A stretch of DNA of 64,000 nucleotides from Daphnia carinata (GCF_022539665.2 NC_081332.1:5161803-5225802), one strand, 5' to 3'. Counted from the first letter of the stretch, positions 1-12,622 are shown. The notes: generated from the letters alone by a model not told the origin. Numbers and translations are program-made.

Positions 1-1187
1 GACTCTTCGTGGAAGTAATTGGAGCTAACGAGAGCACCGCTGTCGATAGGCGCGTCTTAACATTCAATAATAATATCGTGAACGAATGTCCTACATGTAA
101 GAAGAAGAGCTCCAGTAAAAAGAAATGTGATTTTGATTTTTTCTTTTTTCTGTCCCCAATAAATACGTGAGTGCGGATAAAAGACATCAACGATGAAGTA
201 AAAACGTGGCCTCTCGTAGACGAATCTAATCACAAGACCGCCGCGCTGATTTGGCTTTAACCTCCAACCTCTCTCTTACGTATAGCTTTGCTGTGTCACC
301 TAGTAGCTAGTATTCCTTGTATCTTGCCTTGCGCGTTTTTTTTATGACCATTTAAAAACAAATGGAAAATGATTAACGTTCGACGAAGCTTTTGTTCTCC
401 GAAAAAAAGGGGGGAAACATTAATCAGATATGCGAACGTCAAAGAGTCTGGATGGAGATTAGAATCTATATGACCTAGAAAACAAAAATCAGACAATTAT
501 TCTCTGAATTTAAAATCGCGTGTTATAGAATTCCAATCAAGAGAAATACGTTTAACTTGGATTAGGTGTTAATTCTTTCTTGTTTTTTTGTTTTATTTGA
601 CCTAACTACAAATAGAGGAAGTTAACCTAAATGGTTGGCGTTTGTATTTCTTGAACCTGTTTTGTTTCCTTTTTTTTTTTTTTTTTTTGTTTCCTCTGCC
701 TCGTAAGCTCCGTAGTGCGAAAGCTTATAGTCGCCTTTTTGTCCGTCTTTCGTTCAATGCGCTCAACTATACGAATAGACGAAAAGGAGCGGATATGAGC
801 CGTCGATTGACTTATAGCTACGTCGTCGATCGACCTGATTGATTTGCTTCTCGTTGCAATCATTCCACTCCGTTCGCTCTTAACCGGCAGCCATTTTTTT
901 TTCTTTTTTTCTATTTAATTTTTACCTCATTTCGTTTTGATGTTTTGGTTGTGTACATTGTCTACATTTCAAGATGTCGCTTCTCACGCTTATCGTGTTT
1001 CTTACTCCGCTCTTATCCGTCTGTCCTTTTTTTGGCATAGAATCGGATCAAATTGCCATCTTATGTTTCGCTAAAATTTGTTCTGACGAGTAAATGTTTT
1101 TTTTTCTTTTCTTTTTTAAGTGCTCGCTCGAAAGTATAGGGACATGAGGTGGACAGCTGATGGAGTTGCATTGGATCATCTTCAGCC
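1..1187. other. 5' flanking DNA, no gene recognised
   Basis: No open frame here has splice sites or similarity that I can support. The stretch is A/T rich with several long T runs (about 670-690, 895-910 and 1097-1115). The last part is probably the promoter and 5' untranslated region of the stargazin-like gene that starts at 1188. No convincing TATA box was picked out. Confidence 0.5.
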
Positions 1188-3072
1188 ATGACTGTCGATT
1201 TGGACGCGGCCATCCGCCTACTCCGGCTGCTGACCCCGCTGTCGGCATCGTTGGCTTTCGTCACAGTCGCCGTCGGACTCGTCACCAGCCACTGGCTCTA
1301 CAGCGAAGAGAAAATGTCCAATCCGAAATTCAACCGGACTGGCGATCCCGAATTGGAATATCTATCCAAATTCACCGTCAGCGGATTGTGGACCCTCTGC
1401 TATACCAATCGTTAGCGAACATCTAATAGACCATCATAAGTTATTAGAAATTGAATTAATATTGTGATTCACAGCTGGCGAGACGGAACGATTTTGTTTC
1501 AACATCGATTATTTTCCAACTGAAGAATACAGTCCCGATCCCAACGACTCTACTCTTTCCATCCCTTGTAAGTATTTTATTACGTAATTTTTAAACGAAT
1601 TTTTGTAATATTTTATTTATTGGAAACAAAAAAACAGATGCAGTTTTAAGATCGGCACCTTTTTTCTTTATGGCAACTGCCCTTTTGGTCGTCGGTGAAA
1701 TATCCTGTTTCCTTGGACATTTCGCCCCTCGTAGACGCTATTGCACTTTTCTCTCGGGCGTTACGTTCATCCTTTCAGGTATTTTACGCATCTTTATACA
1801 CGATACTATGTTAAACTTTGTTTGATTTTATAGGACTCTTACTTTTGCTCGGTCTGGTAGTCTACGTGTCAGTTTTCACGGCTGAAATTGGAAGTAAATT
1901 AAGGCCCAGCTCATCTCTGCAACCGCCAATGTTCACTTACATTTATGGCTACAGTTTCTATTTAGTCGTGACTGGTTTCTTGGCCGCCGAAGTATTTACG
2001 TTCCTCTTTATTTATTAAATCGCATAAACGTTAACCGCAATCTCTTATAATACAGGTAGCCGGCACTTCGGCCATCTTCTTATTCATTTACTGGCACCGC
2101 AACCGTATTGCCAAGAAGGAAATGCACCGGAAGATGACTCTGGCTCTCGTCCAGACGCCAGTCGATCTCGGATACACAGCAGCTCATGGTCATCTGTTAG
2201 CTATTGTTCCTCCACCTCCACCGCCGTCTTCACAAAATCATCACCAGCATTACCCCATGACCAATTCTCTAACGCCAGTTTGCCTTCCCCATTGTTACCA
2301 AGACCAGCATCATTTGCGTCATCAAAACGAAACGTTTCAATCGAATCAGTGCAATGGCTTTGTGAAAATTCCTTGCCCTTGTTCCATTGGCTTCGGTAGC
2401 ATCGGTGGAGTGGCTTCCACTGATGATGAGTCTGTTTCCATACCGACTCCGCCGCCGGCTGTTTCTTCCAGCTATCCGAGAGATTGTCCCGTCCACCATC
2501 AGACGGAACGTTCATCCTTTGTGACTGTTCACAATCCGGCATCTACTGCAGCTGCTCCGCTACTGTCGACGATCCGGCGTCATCACAATTACCAGAAGCA
2601 GCAGAGTCAAGACAGAGATATGCCGGACATAACGGCGTTTAGCCGAATGCTGGTCCATCAGCGGCGACAGTTTAGCACCGATTCGGAGAACAGCAGTTTC
2701 AAAGTAAGCGTTAATAATCTAGGACCAGCTAATGGCAATAACAGGCAACAGCCATCAGAGCCACATCAACAGACAACGATCTGTTACCAATGTCACGGAG
2801 CGGGTCACGTGACAGTGCCCGTCATTTCGGCCAGTTGTGACAATAATAGCCGGCAGATGGCGTTTGCTGACAGTCTTCCGCGCGACGTGACCACAAGCAC
2901 AATCTGCAGCGCCGCAATGGCGACTCCCGGAGACGAAGATTATGCCGCCGTGTCTCATCGGGATAATAATGACGTGGATGATGGAGAGTTGATCTTTCAT
3001 CCGAGGCATCAGCGGAATCTTTCTGCAGGCACAAATTTTCACGGCTCGCTCAGGAGGATCACGGCTGTCTAG
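1188..3072 (+). CDS. stg1: Stargazin-like TARP / voltage-dependent calcium channel gamma subunit
   Basis: Five exons (1188-1410, 1475-1567, 1638-1778, 1834-1991, 2056-3072) join in one frame to about 543 residues. The product is a four-pass membrane protein of the claudin/PMP22/CACNG family. Segment 1 begins near residue 10. It is followed by an extracellular loop with the family GLW..C motif (SGLWTLC), then segment 2 (FFFMATALLVVGEISCFLGH), segment 3 (LLLLLGLVVYVSVF) and segment 4 with a WHRNRIAKKE boundary. A cytoplasmic tail of about 310 residues follows, with proline and histidine runs. The last residues, RRITAV, form a class I PDZ ligand like the RRTTPV end of vertebrate stargazin. Family members chaperone AMPA-type glutamate receptors at synapses or modulate calcium channels. 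The ATG at 1188 opens directly into the conserved start of segment 1. A TARP role is inferred; the fold assignment is secure. Confidence 0.9.
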
Positions 3073-4303
3073 ATTAATGGACTGAATCAATTATTTAAAA
3101 TTAAAAACAGTATTTGAAAACTTCCTGCCAAGCATAATTAAATTTGTGTTGTATATATTTAGGTATTGTGAAATATGGTTTATTTGGATGAAATGTTGTG
3201 TATAGTCTTGAATTGCTGGGAAGATGACAAATGCATGCAACAGCGCAACAGGTAAAACGTTTGAACTGTCGTTATAAATAAATAAAAAAGACGATTCTTT
3301 TAAGGCTATGAAATATTATAAGATTGATTGAATTTAATTAATGATTGATTAATTATAGGTATACATAGATGGATTTAGCTGTACGCCCTACTGGTGTTAG
3401 GAAGACAGGAACCAACAAAAAGTTATTGATATCGAAGAGAGTCACATAGCCGATAATTAGCTGTCATGAACCTGTGCATCCATGAACCTAGTAGCCATGG
3501 GGAGACTTACTAACAACCTACGAGCTACGATTACCTCTTCTCTAGCTTGTGGGTCGATCTTCAACATTACGAACGGTACTACAGATCGATATGAAACGTC
3601 TTACGTGTAAGGTGTATGTGTGTATTGTTTTTTAGTGTGGTGCCATTTTAAGCATAGCTCTTTTCCTTTCTTGAAGCGAAGGTGATGTCCGAAGCGATAA
3701 GGATGCTTGCGCAATCCGATGCGGATGAAGAATCTTGCGAATCCATTGATTGATGAGAGAGAAGTGGGTGGGAGGAGAGCATGGAGAGAATGGAGGGATA
3801 TTGGAGGTGGCAGGATTTGAACCCGGGACCGACAGAATACAAAGCGAGGGCGATAACCATTGTGCCAGGACCGCTCATCCAAAACAAATTAAGCTTTGCG
3901 TGTCATCCATTCAAATAGGCAGCTTATGGACACAGTAAGGCGTTGAAGTATGGCGCTGTGGCATAGTTCGTGGCTGCGACGGTGATTTCACGGGATCGAA
4001 TCTCTTTTGTTATATTGTTTAAAACATTTTTTATTTAAACCCTTTTTCAGGTAGTCTTCCCGCCAGCACAATCCTCAACATTTACTTTTTTTTTTTTGTA
4101 GAATAGAGAAACTATTTATATTTATTTGATTATTTAAAAAGCCGCCGACCGACGATGAGTTAAGAGCAGACGAAAAATCGTGTGTTCTCGTCTCATTCTC
4201 ATGCAAAATATCCATTCAAGTTGAAGTACTGTACATGAAGTAGTGAACGCACGAAGATTATTTGATCTTTAGCAGTCCAGTTTTCAAATAATTTTGTACG
4301 GAA
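3073..4303. other. Intergenic stretch
   Basis: This holds the 3' untranslated region of the stargazin-like gene (A/T rich, to about 3360) and the promoter side of adenylosuccinate lyase. Apart from the tRNA-like sequence at 3803-3880, no coding signal was seen. A T run lies at 4086-4098. Confidence 0.5.
3803..3880 (-). repeat. tRNA-like sequence (tRNA-derived repeat or pseudogene)
   Basis: Read on the minus strand it has a recognisable A box (TGGCACAATGG) and, about 45 nt further on, a B box (GGTTCAAATCC), the internal RNA polymerase III promoter elements. The T arm partly pairs, but the acceptor ends (GCGGTCC and CACCTCC) do not. A functional tRNA is therefore unlikely. A tRNA-derived SINE head or a decayed tRNA is more likely. 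Confidence 0.45.
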
Positions 4304-6313
4304 ATGGATGAGTATTCAACGTACAGAAATCCTCTATCGTCTAGATATGCGTCCGACCAGATGTCGTACAATTTTAGCGATAGGAAAAAATTTACAACCT
4401 GGAGGAAACTGTGGCTTTACCTTGCTAAGGCATCTAAAGTATGTTAGTTTTAAATTTTTGGCCACAATTCATTCTAATTTAGTTGCTTGCTTAGGAGTTA
4501 GGTCTTGATGTCACTGATGGTCAAATTTCCGAGATGGAATCTCATGTAGATGATGTTGATATCAAAGCAGCAGATGAAGAGGAGAGAAAAATCAAACATG
4601 ATGTAATGGCTCATCTTCATGTATTTGCCACACAGTGCCCTACAGCTAGTCCCATCATACATTTGGGTGCTACATCATGTTATGTGGGCGACAACACGGT
4701 AGATTACCTGCACTAAGTAAATGACCACTTGGGCCTCATCTAACCATCACCATTGCTCAAACAGGATTTGATTGTTATCAAGGATGGACTGGACATTCTA
4801 CTTCCTAAAATAGCACAAACCATTAGTAGGCTTGCAAAGTTTGCCGAAGAATATAAATCAATGCCTACCCTGGGATTTACCCATCTTCAGTATTTACTTG
4901 CCTAGGATTGGCATGATACAGCATGATTTACAATTTTTTGTTCAGGGCAGCACAGTTGACTACTGTAGGGAAAAGAGCCTGTCTATGGATTCAAGATCTG
5001 CTTATGGATGAAATGGCCATCCGAACAGTGCGAGATAATCTTCGCTTTCGTGGTGTCAAGGGAACAACTGGAACGCAAGCATCGTTTCTACAGTTATTCC
5101 AAGGCAAACTTTAAAGGGTCTTTCTGTTGTTGTACATTGCTTTAGAATATGTGCTGGCTTATTTTAGGAGATCATGAAAAAGTCAAACAACTCGATCGTT
5201 CAGTCACAAAAATGGCGGGATTTAATCGTTCGTTTATAATATGTGGGCAGACGTACACAAGGAAACTCGATATCGAGTGCGTCAGCGCGTTGAGTAGTTT
5301 GGCTGCCTCTGTTCATAAGGTATTTCATTTCCTTTCATGTATACATAAATCTTCGTTGTTTTGAAATCAAATTCCCATCATAGATGTGCACTGATATACG
5401 TTTGCTAGCCTCGAGGAAAGAAATGGAAGAGCCGTTTGAGAAATCTCAAGTTGGTTCAAGTGCTATGGTATGCCTCGTGGTGTTACCTCAATCTAACTTT
5501 TTTTTTTCATTCTGCGCTAATATTACTTCAAAGGTCTAATAAAACATTTACGTTTAACAATAGCCTTACAAAAGAAACCCGATGAGATCGGAGCGCTGTT
5601 GCTCTCTGGCTCGGCATTTAATTACGCTTGCCGCCAATCCGTTTCACACTGCTGCAAATCAGTGGATGGAGCGTACGTTAGATGACAGCGCTAATCGAAG
5701 AATTACTTTAGCAGAGGCATTCTTAACCGCCGATGCTCTATTGCAAATGACCCAAAATATTGCCCAAGGACTTGTTGTCTATCCCAAAGTAATTTTTTAT
5801 TTATCATACATAGTAATACTGATAAACAATACTTGTATGTTGTTGACAGGTTATTGAGCGATATATTCAGGAAGAGCTTCCATTCATGGCAACAGAAAAC
5901 ATAATCGTGGCAATGGTAAAAGCAGGCGGAGATCGCCAGGTAATTGTTTAGACTATTTAAAATTGTTTTGTCATGGGAAAGTTCACATAGCATGTTTAAT
6001 ATTCATTTCAATGATGTGTTGATCACTTAATTCTACGGTAATTATTAAGGAATGTCATGAGCAAATCCGAGTTTTGAGCCAACAAGCCGGAAACGTGGTG
6101 AAGCAGCAAGGCGGCAATAATGATTTGGTTCAGCGTATTGGCAGTTGCAGTTACTTCCAGCCGATCCACGGTCAAATACAGTGCTTGTTGGACCCGAAAA
6201 CTTTTATTGGTAGGGCTCCGCAGCAAGTCGATGAATTTCTGCAAGAGGAAGTCGCACCTGTTCTTGCCACATATCCAAGGTTAACGAGTAATACTGTGGA
6301 ATTTAAAGTGTGA
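4304..6313 (+). CDS. AdSL: Adenylosuccinate lyase
   Basis: Nine exons (4304-4438, 4495-4698, 4765-4889, 4946-5103, 5168-5319, 5384-5467, 5564-5788, 5850-5939, 6050-6313) give about 478 residues, close to the 484 of the human enzyme. This fumarase/aspartase-superfamily enzyme releases fumarate from SAICAR and from adenylosuccinate, acting twice in purine synthesis in the cytosol as a homotetramer. Visible family motifs are [14 protein letters not shown], the [12 protein letters not shown] segment and the flexible active-site signature GSSAMPYKRNP, which is split between exons 6 and 7. The fourth intron uses a GC donor (GC-AG), supported by frame and by the FQGDHEKV junction. The ATG at 4304 matches the family start ([15 protein letters not shown]). 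The commonly seen QPAQ after the GFTH motif is QAAQ here. Confidence 0.95.
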
Positions 6314-6468
6314 TTGGAAAGAAGAAAGTTTTATTTAGCTCTTTCATTCAATAGAACATTGAATTTTGAAGTTCACCAATAAAATTCAAATGGGTACAAT
6401 CAAAACTTTTTATTTAGTTTTATGTTCTCCTTATATAGTAAATTTACACAAGCTGTAGAATACATCTC

Positions 6469-7237
6469 TCAGCTGCTGGTGGAATCATTGGTAAAAGAAC
6501 ATTGACACAGTGATGCTAACCTGCTTAAGTTGTGTACTTGTTTCTCAAGGAATGCGACACGTTCTTTGGAACTATTCAGTTCTGTTTTCAGGTCTTCATA
6601 GGCCATCTTGAGGCGAATGTTTTCTAAGATAAGTGTTTGACTTGTTGTGGAGCTACATTTTGCAGGATCATCTCTAACAAACTCAAAGGACCCAGTGGAT
6701 TCACCATCTTTCATGTTAACTTCTACGGTAAGTGAGTCTTCTATATCATGTTGGAAGTCATGACTTTCATTATCTTTATCTGACTGTTCAGATTCATCCA
6801 CATCTTCTTGCACTGGTATCCACACCAGGGGCTGCTTGCCATCTATCTCATTTGAATTGCATGTTGGAAGAAATCCAGAGTTTTGTGTTTTTCTTACTTG
6901 GCTGCCACTTGCAGGATTTCGTTTCATGAATGGAACAGCATTATGGACTAGTTTTGGTCGTTTGGCATTGATATTAAGGTACTGATCCCTCCGAAAATGC
7001 CTTGAACAAAGAAGAATTCGACCTTTATCTGTAGTCAGATCCGGTGGACACAATTCAAGCCATTTAAGCATTCTGTTGGGATCTCTGTATGGAAATCTAC
7101 AAGAACATATGTTATTTCACCATTTCAATGGACATTAATAATAAAAATGAATTCCTTGATTCATACTTGTGAAACATGATGGAAGTTTTCCCATTCATAG
7201 ATGAATTACAACCAATAGCTACGCATTTTCTACCCAT
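6469..7237 (-). CDS. THAP domain-containing protein
   Basis: Two exons (7167-7237 and 6469-7096) encode 232 residues. Residues 1-85 form a THAP zinc finger of the C2CH type: C5 and C10 in GRKCVAIGCN, then the C..H pair in LLCSRHF, with the expected FP(Y)R and KWLELCP stretches and an AVPF end. THAP domains bind DNA in a sequence-specific way and occur in transcription factors and in P-element transposases. No transposase catalytic region follows. The rest is an acidic middle (EDVDESEQSDKDNE) and a C-terminal coiled coil (LENIRLKMAYEDLKTEL), the layout of small THAP regulators. It is divergently arranged with the LYRM4 gene, with about 240 nt between the starts. The target genes cannot be inferred. 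Confidence 0.88.
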
Positions 7238-7477
7238 ATTCCGTAATGGCATTAAGGTTTATGTTATTCAAACCGTAAATACTGGTTTATAATTTCTTTT
7301 ATCTTATTAAGACGATAAAGATTGGAACAGAAAGTATCTGTTCAAATACGGTAAACAAGAAGACGAATTTTGTCCATTTACTGAGCTGCCATCTCGGGAC
7401 AAATGAAGGTACTAGTACAATTTTTAGCACATGTTTTACAATCTGAATAGAAATATTACGAAACGTTCGTAGTGTCA
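7238..7477. promoter_or_regulatory. Short divergent promoter between THAP gene and LYRM4
   Basis: The start codons of the THAP gene (minus) and of LYRM4 (plus) are only about 240 nt apart, so both transcription starts must lie in this interval or overlap. No TATA box is obvious in either direction. Shared control is an inference from spacing alone. Confidence 0.5.
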
Positions 7478-7893
7478 ATGGCTGCGAAGAAAATGGAAAT
7501 TCTCAGATTGTATAAGCAACTATTAAGAGAATCAGCCAAGTTCCCGGTTTACAATTTCAGGTTGGTTACATTATTTCGACTGAAAGGGAACACATTTTAA
7601 ATCTTTATCGCATGTTTATAGGGAGTATGCAATTAGGCGAGTAAAAGATGATTTTCGCGAAAATAAAAACTTAACAGACCCTGGAGCTGTAGATAAGCAG
7701 ATAAAGGAAGGGTACAAGAACCTTGCAATCATCAAGAGACAAGTATAACACCATGTTTCTTCATCACTTCCAGTTTTCAATCTGAATATAGTTATAAGTC
7801 ACTTACTATTTAAAATTTTTATCTGCTTTCTAGGTGGTCATTGGACACATGTTTGAACCCCAAAGATTAGTCATAGAAAAACAGTTATCCTGA
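7478..7893 (+). CDS. bcn92: LYR motif protein 4 (ISD11), iron-sulfur cluster assembly factor
   Basis: Three exons (7478-7560, 7622-7742, 7834-7893) encode 87 residues. The LYR-type motif appears as RLYKQLLRESAKFPVYN near the N terminus, followed by FREYAIRRVKDDFRENKN and the conserved IIKRQVVIGHMF segment, matching LYRM4 along its full length. ISD11 is a small mitochondrial matrix protein that stabilises the cysteine desulfurase NFS1 and binds the acyl carrier protein; it is essential for Fe-S cluster synthesis. The length (87 aa) matches the 80-95 residues usual for the family. The first intron splits an arginine codon in FRE. It shares a short upstream region with the THAP gene. Confidence 0.93.
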
Positions 7894-8936
7894 TTTCTAA
7901 TTATTCCTGTAAACTAAATAGGAAATCGGTAGAATTTTGTTACCATTTAAAGTAAGTTAATAATATTGAATTTTGAAACGAATAAAAAACTTGTTTCTTC
8001 TACACGTTTAAAATGTATTTTGGTTTTGATGCTCACTAGGCCATTGTTTTTTTCAACATCTGTCAACCGCAATAAGTGAATGGAGTGTTTCAATCAGTGT
8101 TTGGGTAGTCATTGAAATTCTACAAGCCAATCACACAATCCTGGATCTGTTGTGTTGATCCAAGAAATGGATCATAAAATTTTAGGTAAACCAGTAGTTT
8201 GCATCAGTACTTCATGTGTCTGCCACCCTCTAGCCTAGTTGAAGGGTTGATTGGTAGGACAAACCTACCAGTCGATAGATTAGTTTACTGATGCAAACTT
8301 TGAAGCGAAAATAGGTATTTTGCTCTAGTTCTGCTGTTTTGGGCTACAAATGTTCGTTTATTTAAACCCTGATTTCCTCCCTGTAATGTATTTCCTGGCA
8401 CGGAGATGTGCGAAATCTCTTTCAAGAAACGGGGGAGAACACGTCCGTACGTAAGCTGTTATTCAAGCTTTGGAAAACGTAGCGATGCTAACTTCCATGC
8501 CTTTAGGAAGCTAGATCTTTAGTTTCTCAGAAAACCTTTTCGCAATTAGCAAAATCTATTCATTCAGCGTGTTTGCTAAGTAACAGCCAATTGCAGTACT
8601 TTCTGCGCATTCAAGTTTTTCCTATAGTCATCGTCTTCAACAAAGGTCAGCGCATGGGTCATCATAGTTCCCATCTTATCAAACTGGGTCATTTGTTTTT
8701 CATTTTAATTGCATCCTACTATGTAGCTATGGATTATTCTCCAAGATCTGAAACATTGCGAAAAGCATACACGCTTTGTGACGAAGGATAGGAGACCACG
8801 TCACATCAGCTGTGTGTGCATCTGTTTCTATTTCTTTTATCGTGTTTACCCGAATGTCTACAACAGGTGTTGTGTGACGCAAACATGGCCCAATGAAACG
8901 TTACGTTTACTTCTATTGCCCATCATTCAGTTCCGT
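7894..8936. other. Intergenic stretch and likely 5' region of the PC1/3-like gene
   Basis: No supported coding exon was found. The right-hand part (about 8400-8936) probably contains the promoter and untranslated leader of the convertase gene. An open frame runs upstream of the chosen ATG at 8937 in the same phase, so an earlier start at 8778 is possible but would bury the signal peptide. Confidence 0.45.
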
Positions 8937-11900
8937 ATGGCCAAAGTGGATCTAATTCTCTTGGTTATCATCATGCCGAGTTTTTTACGGACGTTAATTC
9001 TTTTTATTCTATTCGTTGGGTTCGCGTCCATCGATGGTCACAGCTACGACGAAGCCCGTTCAGTCTCACTGATTAACCGAATTGACCGTTACCATCGTAG
9101 TATAGGGAACGAGCTTCCCAATGACCAGAATCGCCTGGACGATCACGGACACATCGGTAACGACGGTGAGGATTTCACTGCCAATGCTCCTTTTACCAAT
9201 GAATGGGTAGTTGAAATCCAAGGAGGCGCAGAAGCAGCGGCAAGACTCGCAGAAGAAATGGGTTTCGAAATACATGGCGAGGTAAAACATTTTTTTAGAA
9301 CCTTTCGCACGTTGCGATGTAAACGAAGAAAAACTAATTTTTATAAATTGTAATCATCTTCAAATTTAGAATGATTTTTGTTTTTGTAGGTGCCGAATTT
9401 TCGTGATTTCTACCGGCTACACAAATCGGATCACCCAAGACGACAACGAGCTCACGCGTCTCATTTGTCCCGCCAACTTACGGATGACGTTCGCGTCTTG
9501 TGGGCCGAGCAGCAATTCGCAAAGAGAAGACAAAAACGTGGTTACCTTCCTGACTATCCTCCTTTCGAAACTGAAGAATCCACGACATCCGAAGATCATC
9601 GTCCGCTTATTCGTGTCAAACGAGAATCCTCCGAAAGTAAGATAACCTAAGTTCCCAATCAAAATTCTTCATATGACCATTAAAATTTCCAGGTGATGAT
9701 GTACCATTAATCCGCAAAAAGCGTTCTGATATGGAAATGCCAGCAAAATCACGTCGTCTTTTTAATGACGAACTATGGGATCATCAATGGTACATGGTAT
9801 GTAGAAAGATCAACAAACGTTCTGTTATTATTGTCCCATCTAACAAGTTGATTTCTTGATATCCAGCACGATACGAGAACTAAAGCTGCACTACCTCGAT
9901 TAGACCTGAATGTTCTGCCCGTCTACAATATGGGTTACACTGGCCGCGGAGTCACCGTCCTCGTCCTAGACGATGGTATAGAAAGCAGCCACACTGACAT
10001 TCGCAATAATTACGTATGTTTTTATTATATTTTCTTTTCTTTTAAACTGTCATGATCTCTGTTTCTACAGAATGCTAAAATCAGCTACGATATGAACGAT
10101 GATGATCCAGATCCTACACCACGCTATGGGAAAGGTGCAGTTAACAGTCACGGAACGAGATGCGCCGGTGAAATCGCCATGGAGGCCAATAACAAAAAAT
10201 GTGGCGTCGGAGTGGCTTTTAACGTCAGCGTCGGTGGTGTTCGCATGTTGGATGGCGCTGTCAGCGATCGAGTAGAAGCCTCTTCTCTTTTGTACGCTCT
10301 CGAAATGGTTGACATTTACAGCGCATCATGGGGACCAAGTGATGATGGTAAAACCGTTGAAGGTCCAGGCCGCCTTGTCCGTCAAGCTTTACTTCGAGGA
10401 GTAACGGAGGTAAGTTGACGGGAAATCGTTTAAATCAAGTGGTACTTAATAATAATAAAAAATGGCTCAATTTTGGTATTGCAAGGGGAGAAAGGGCAAA
10501 GGAGCAATTTATATTTGGGCTGCTGGAAACGGTGGCCGAGTGCAAGATAATTGCAATTGCGACGGCTATGTTTCTTCCATCTACACTTTGTCGATTGGGA
10601 GTGTTTCAGAACAAGGTGATTTCCCCTGGTACGGAGAACAATGCGCATCGACAATGGCAGTCACCTACTCCAGCGGTGCCTACACCGACCAGAAAATAGT
10701 AAATTAGATTTCCAGAGAATTGCCCGAGATATTGTTGCGTTTGTCCGCACAACAATGGCTGATACGTAGTCTTCAATTGACAGGCTACCATCGATCTGAA
10801 CGACACGTGTACCATGGATCACACCGGGACATCGGCTGCCGCCCCACTAGCGTCCGGAATCGTAGCTTTAGCGTTGGAGGCCAAGTAATTTGTTTTATAC
10901 TTCTTTGTTGGTGACAGCAACTGTTTGTTCACATGCAATCTCATTCCGCAGCCCCAATTTGACTTGGAGAGATGTCCAGCATTTGGTAGCGTGGACCAGC
11001 GAGTACAAACCACTGGAGGTCGAGACAATTCAATATTTAGGTTTACAAACTTAAATGAATTGGGTTGATTTGGTTTAGGATAATATTGAATGGCAAGAAA
11101 ATGCTGCTGGTATGCGTTTCAATTCGCGATTCGGGTTTGGAATGATGAACGCAGCAAAATACGTTCTGGCTGCAATCAATTGGACTATTGTTCCAGCCAA
11201 AGCAATTTGCACCACGCCTTCTGATAGGTAGTTGCCCTCAAAAATCCAAAGTACTTTCGGTATCAAATCGATTAAGTTTCCATTTTTTTTATCATCATCC
11301 ATCAGCAATTTACCTGTGCTGTTTACCAACCGAGAATGGGGGACTGTCACATTTGCGAGCGACGGATGTGCTGGCACTCTGAATGAGGTCAACTTCTTGG
11401 AACATGTGGAAGTAATCGTCAACATTGAATATCCAGTACGAGGTCAACTTGAAATCGATTTGATCTCACCTTCAGGTTTGCCCCCCTGCTGAATGGAAAA
11501 ACTTAACATCCTTTCGTAATGAAAGTTTTATTTAAATGTGCTTACGTCATGCAGGCACTCGCACGCAAGTGTTAAAGCCTCGTTCCAAGGATCAATCAAA
11601 ACTTGGCTTCGTGAATTGGCCGTTTATGTCGGTGCACACGTGGGGAGAGAACGCGAAAGGTCAATGGAAATTAATCGCAACTGATGTGGTGAATTTTCTA
11701 TTTCTCTTTTTTTTTTTTTTTGGTTTACTTTAATATTAAAGAGCAGCAACAAAGAATGGACTGTAAATGAACTATGTACGTATGTTCGTCATTTGTTGTA
11801 GTCGAGCCAAAAGCCGAGCCTTTTGTCCGGACGCATCGTTAACGCCGCGTTAGTCCTGCACGGCACTTCCGCCATGCCCGACTACCGGAAGAACGGCGCT

Positions 11901-12198
11901 AGGATTTATGACGACGCATTCAGCCAGCTTTCTTCTCGCTCTGTATTGTATTATAATAGACATACAGTACAAAACATAGTCATTTAAGCATATGCTGCTA
12001 CATCGATTCCGCATAGCTCATCGATCGAAACCCCCTGTTTTTTTTTATTTACAGCACGAGGCAGCAATAAATAACAAAATAGATGACGACGACCATAGGC
12101 TCGACATCAGCCAACTGCGTTCCGAAAATCCTAACCTTTCGTGGAAAGATTTGATTGGAGTGAAACTCGCTCGTCATTCATCAGCTGACGACAATTAA
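8937..12198 (+). CDS. PC1/3-like proprotein convertase (subtilisin/kexin family)
   Basis: Thirteen exons (8937-9281, 9390-9636, 9693-9796, 9867-10013, 10071-10409, 10486-10698, 10785-10885, 10952-11018, 11079-11227, 11306-11475, 11555-11688, 11802-11942, 12055-12198) give about 766 residues; human PC1/3 has 753. Order: signal peptide ([21 protein letters not shown]); prodomain with the site AKRRQKR; catalytic domain with the Asp in VLVLDDGIE, the His in [10 protein letters not shown], the oxyanion Asn in AAGNGGR and the Ser in [10 protein letters not shown]; a P domain ending in [13 protein letters not shown]; and a short tail. Several stretches match PC1/3 rather than furin or PC2: [18 protein letters not shown] and [12 protein letters not shown]. 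The Asn oxyanion residue rules out PC2, which has Asp. There is no Cys-rich region and no membrane anchor, so a soluble secretory-granule enzyme processing neuropeptides and hormones is likely. A second convertase lies 6.7 kb downstream on the same strand. Confidence 0.88.
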
Positions 12199-12622
12199 TG
12201 ATTTACACAAGCGTATGCAATTTTTTTCATTTCAAATTTGTATTGGTTTCCCTTTCTGTTCTAATCATCGTGGCAAACATTAGCTTTCAACCAGAGTGGG
12301 GCGTGGACGACGTTGGACTGGCCCAGTTTTGAACCATTAATTTTTGTTACAGGTTCCCAAACAATGAATAAATAGGAGTTTACGTACATCGAATCACGTT
12401 AAAAAAAAAATCTAACAGAAACAACAAAAAAAAGAGAGATTTATGAGAACCACAACAATATGCGTATATCCGGAGACAACGCCCTACGTTCTTATTTGAT
12501 ATGTTATACGAATACGTTATTTTGTTCACTTGCCCTGTCATTCCGTGTGTTGCTAAAAAAATGGCTACCGCTACGCATGAATAATGGTATAAATCATAAA
12601 ATGCTCGAGTGCGCATGAAAAT

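Noticed and set aside
2201-3090. Minus-strand frames within the stargazin-like last exon
   Set aside because: Antisense shadows of the long coding exon; the plus frame ends in a meaningful PDZ motif.
6469-7237. THAP gene as part of a P-element-type transposon
   Set aside because: No transposase catalytic region, no terminal repeats nearby, and the protein ends in a plain coiled coil.
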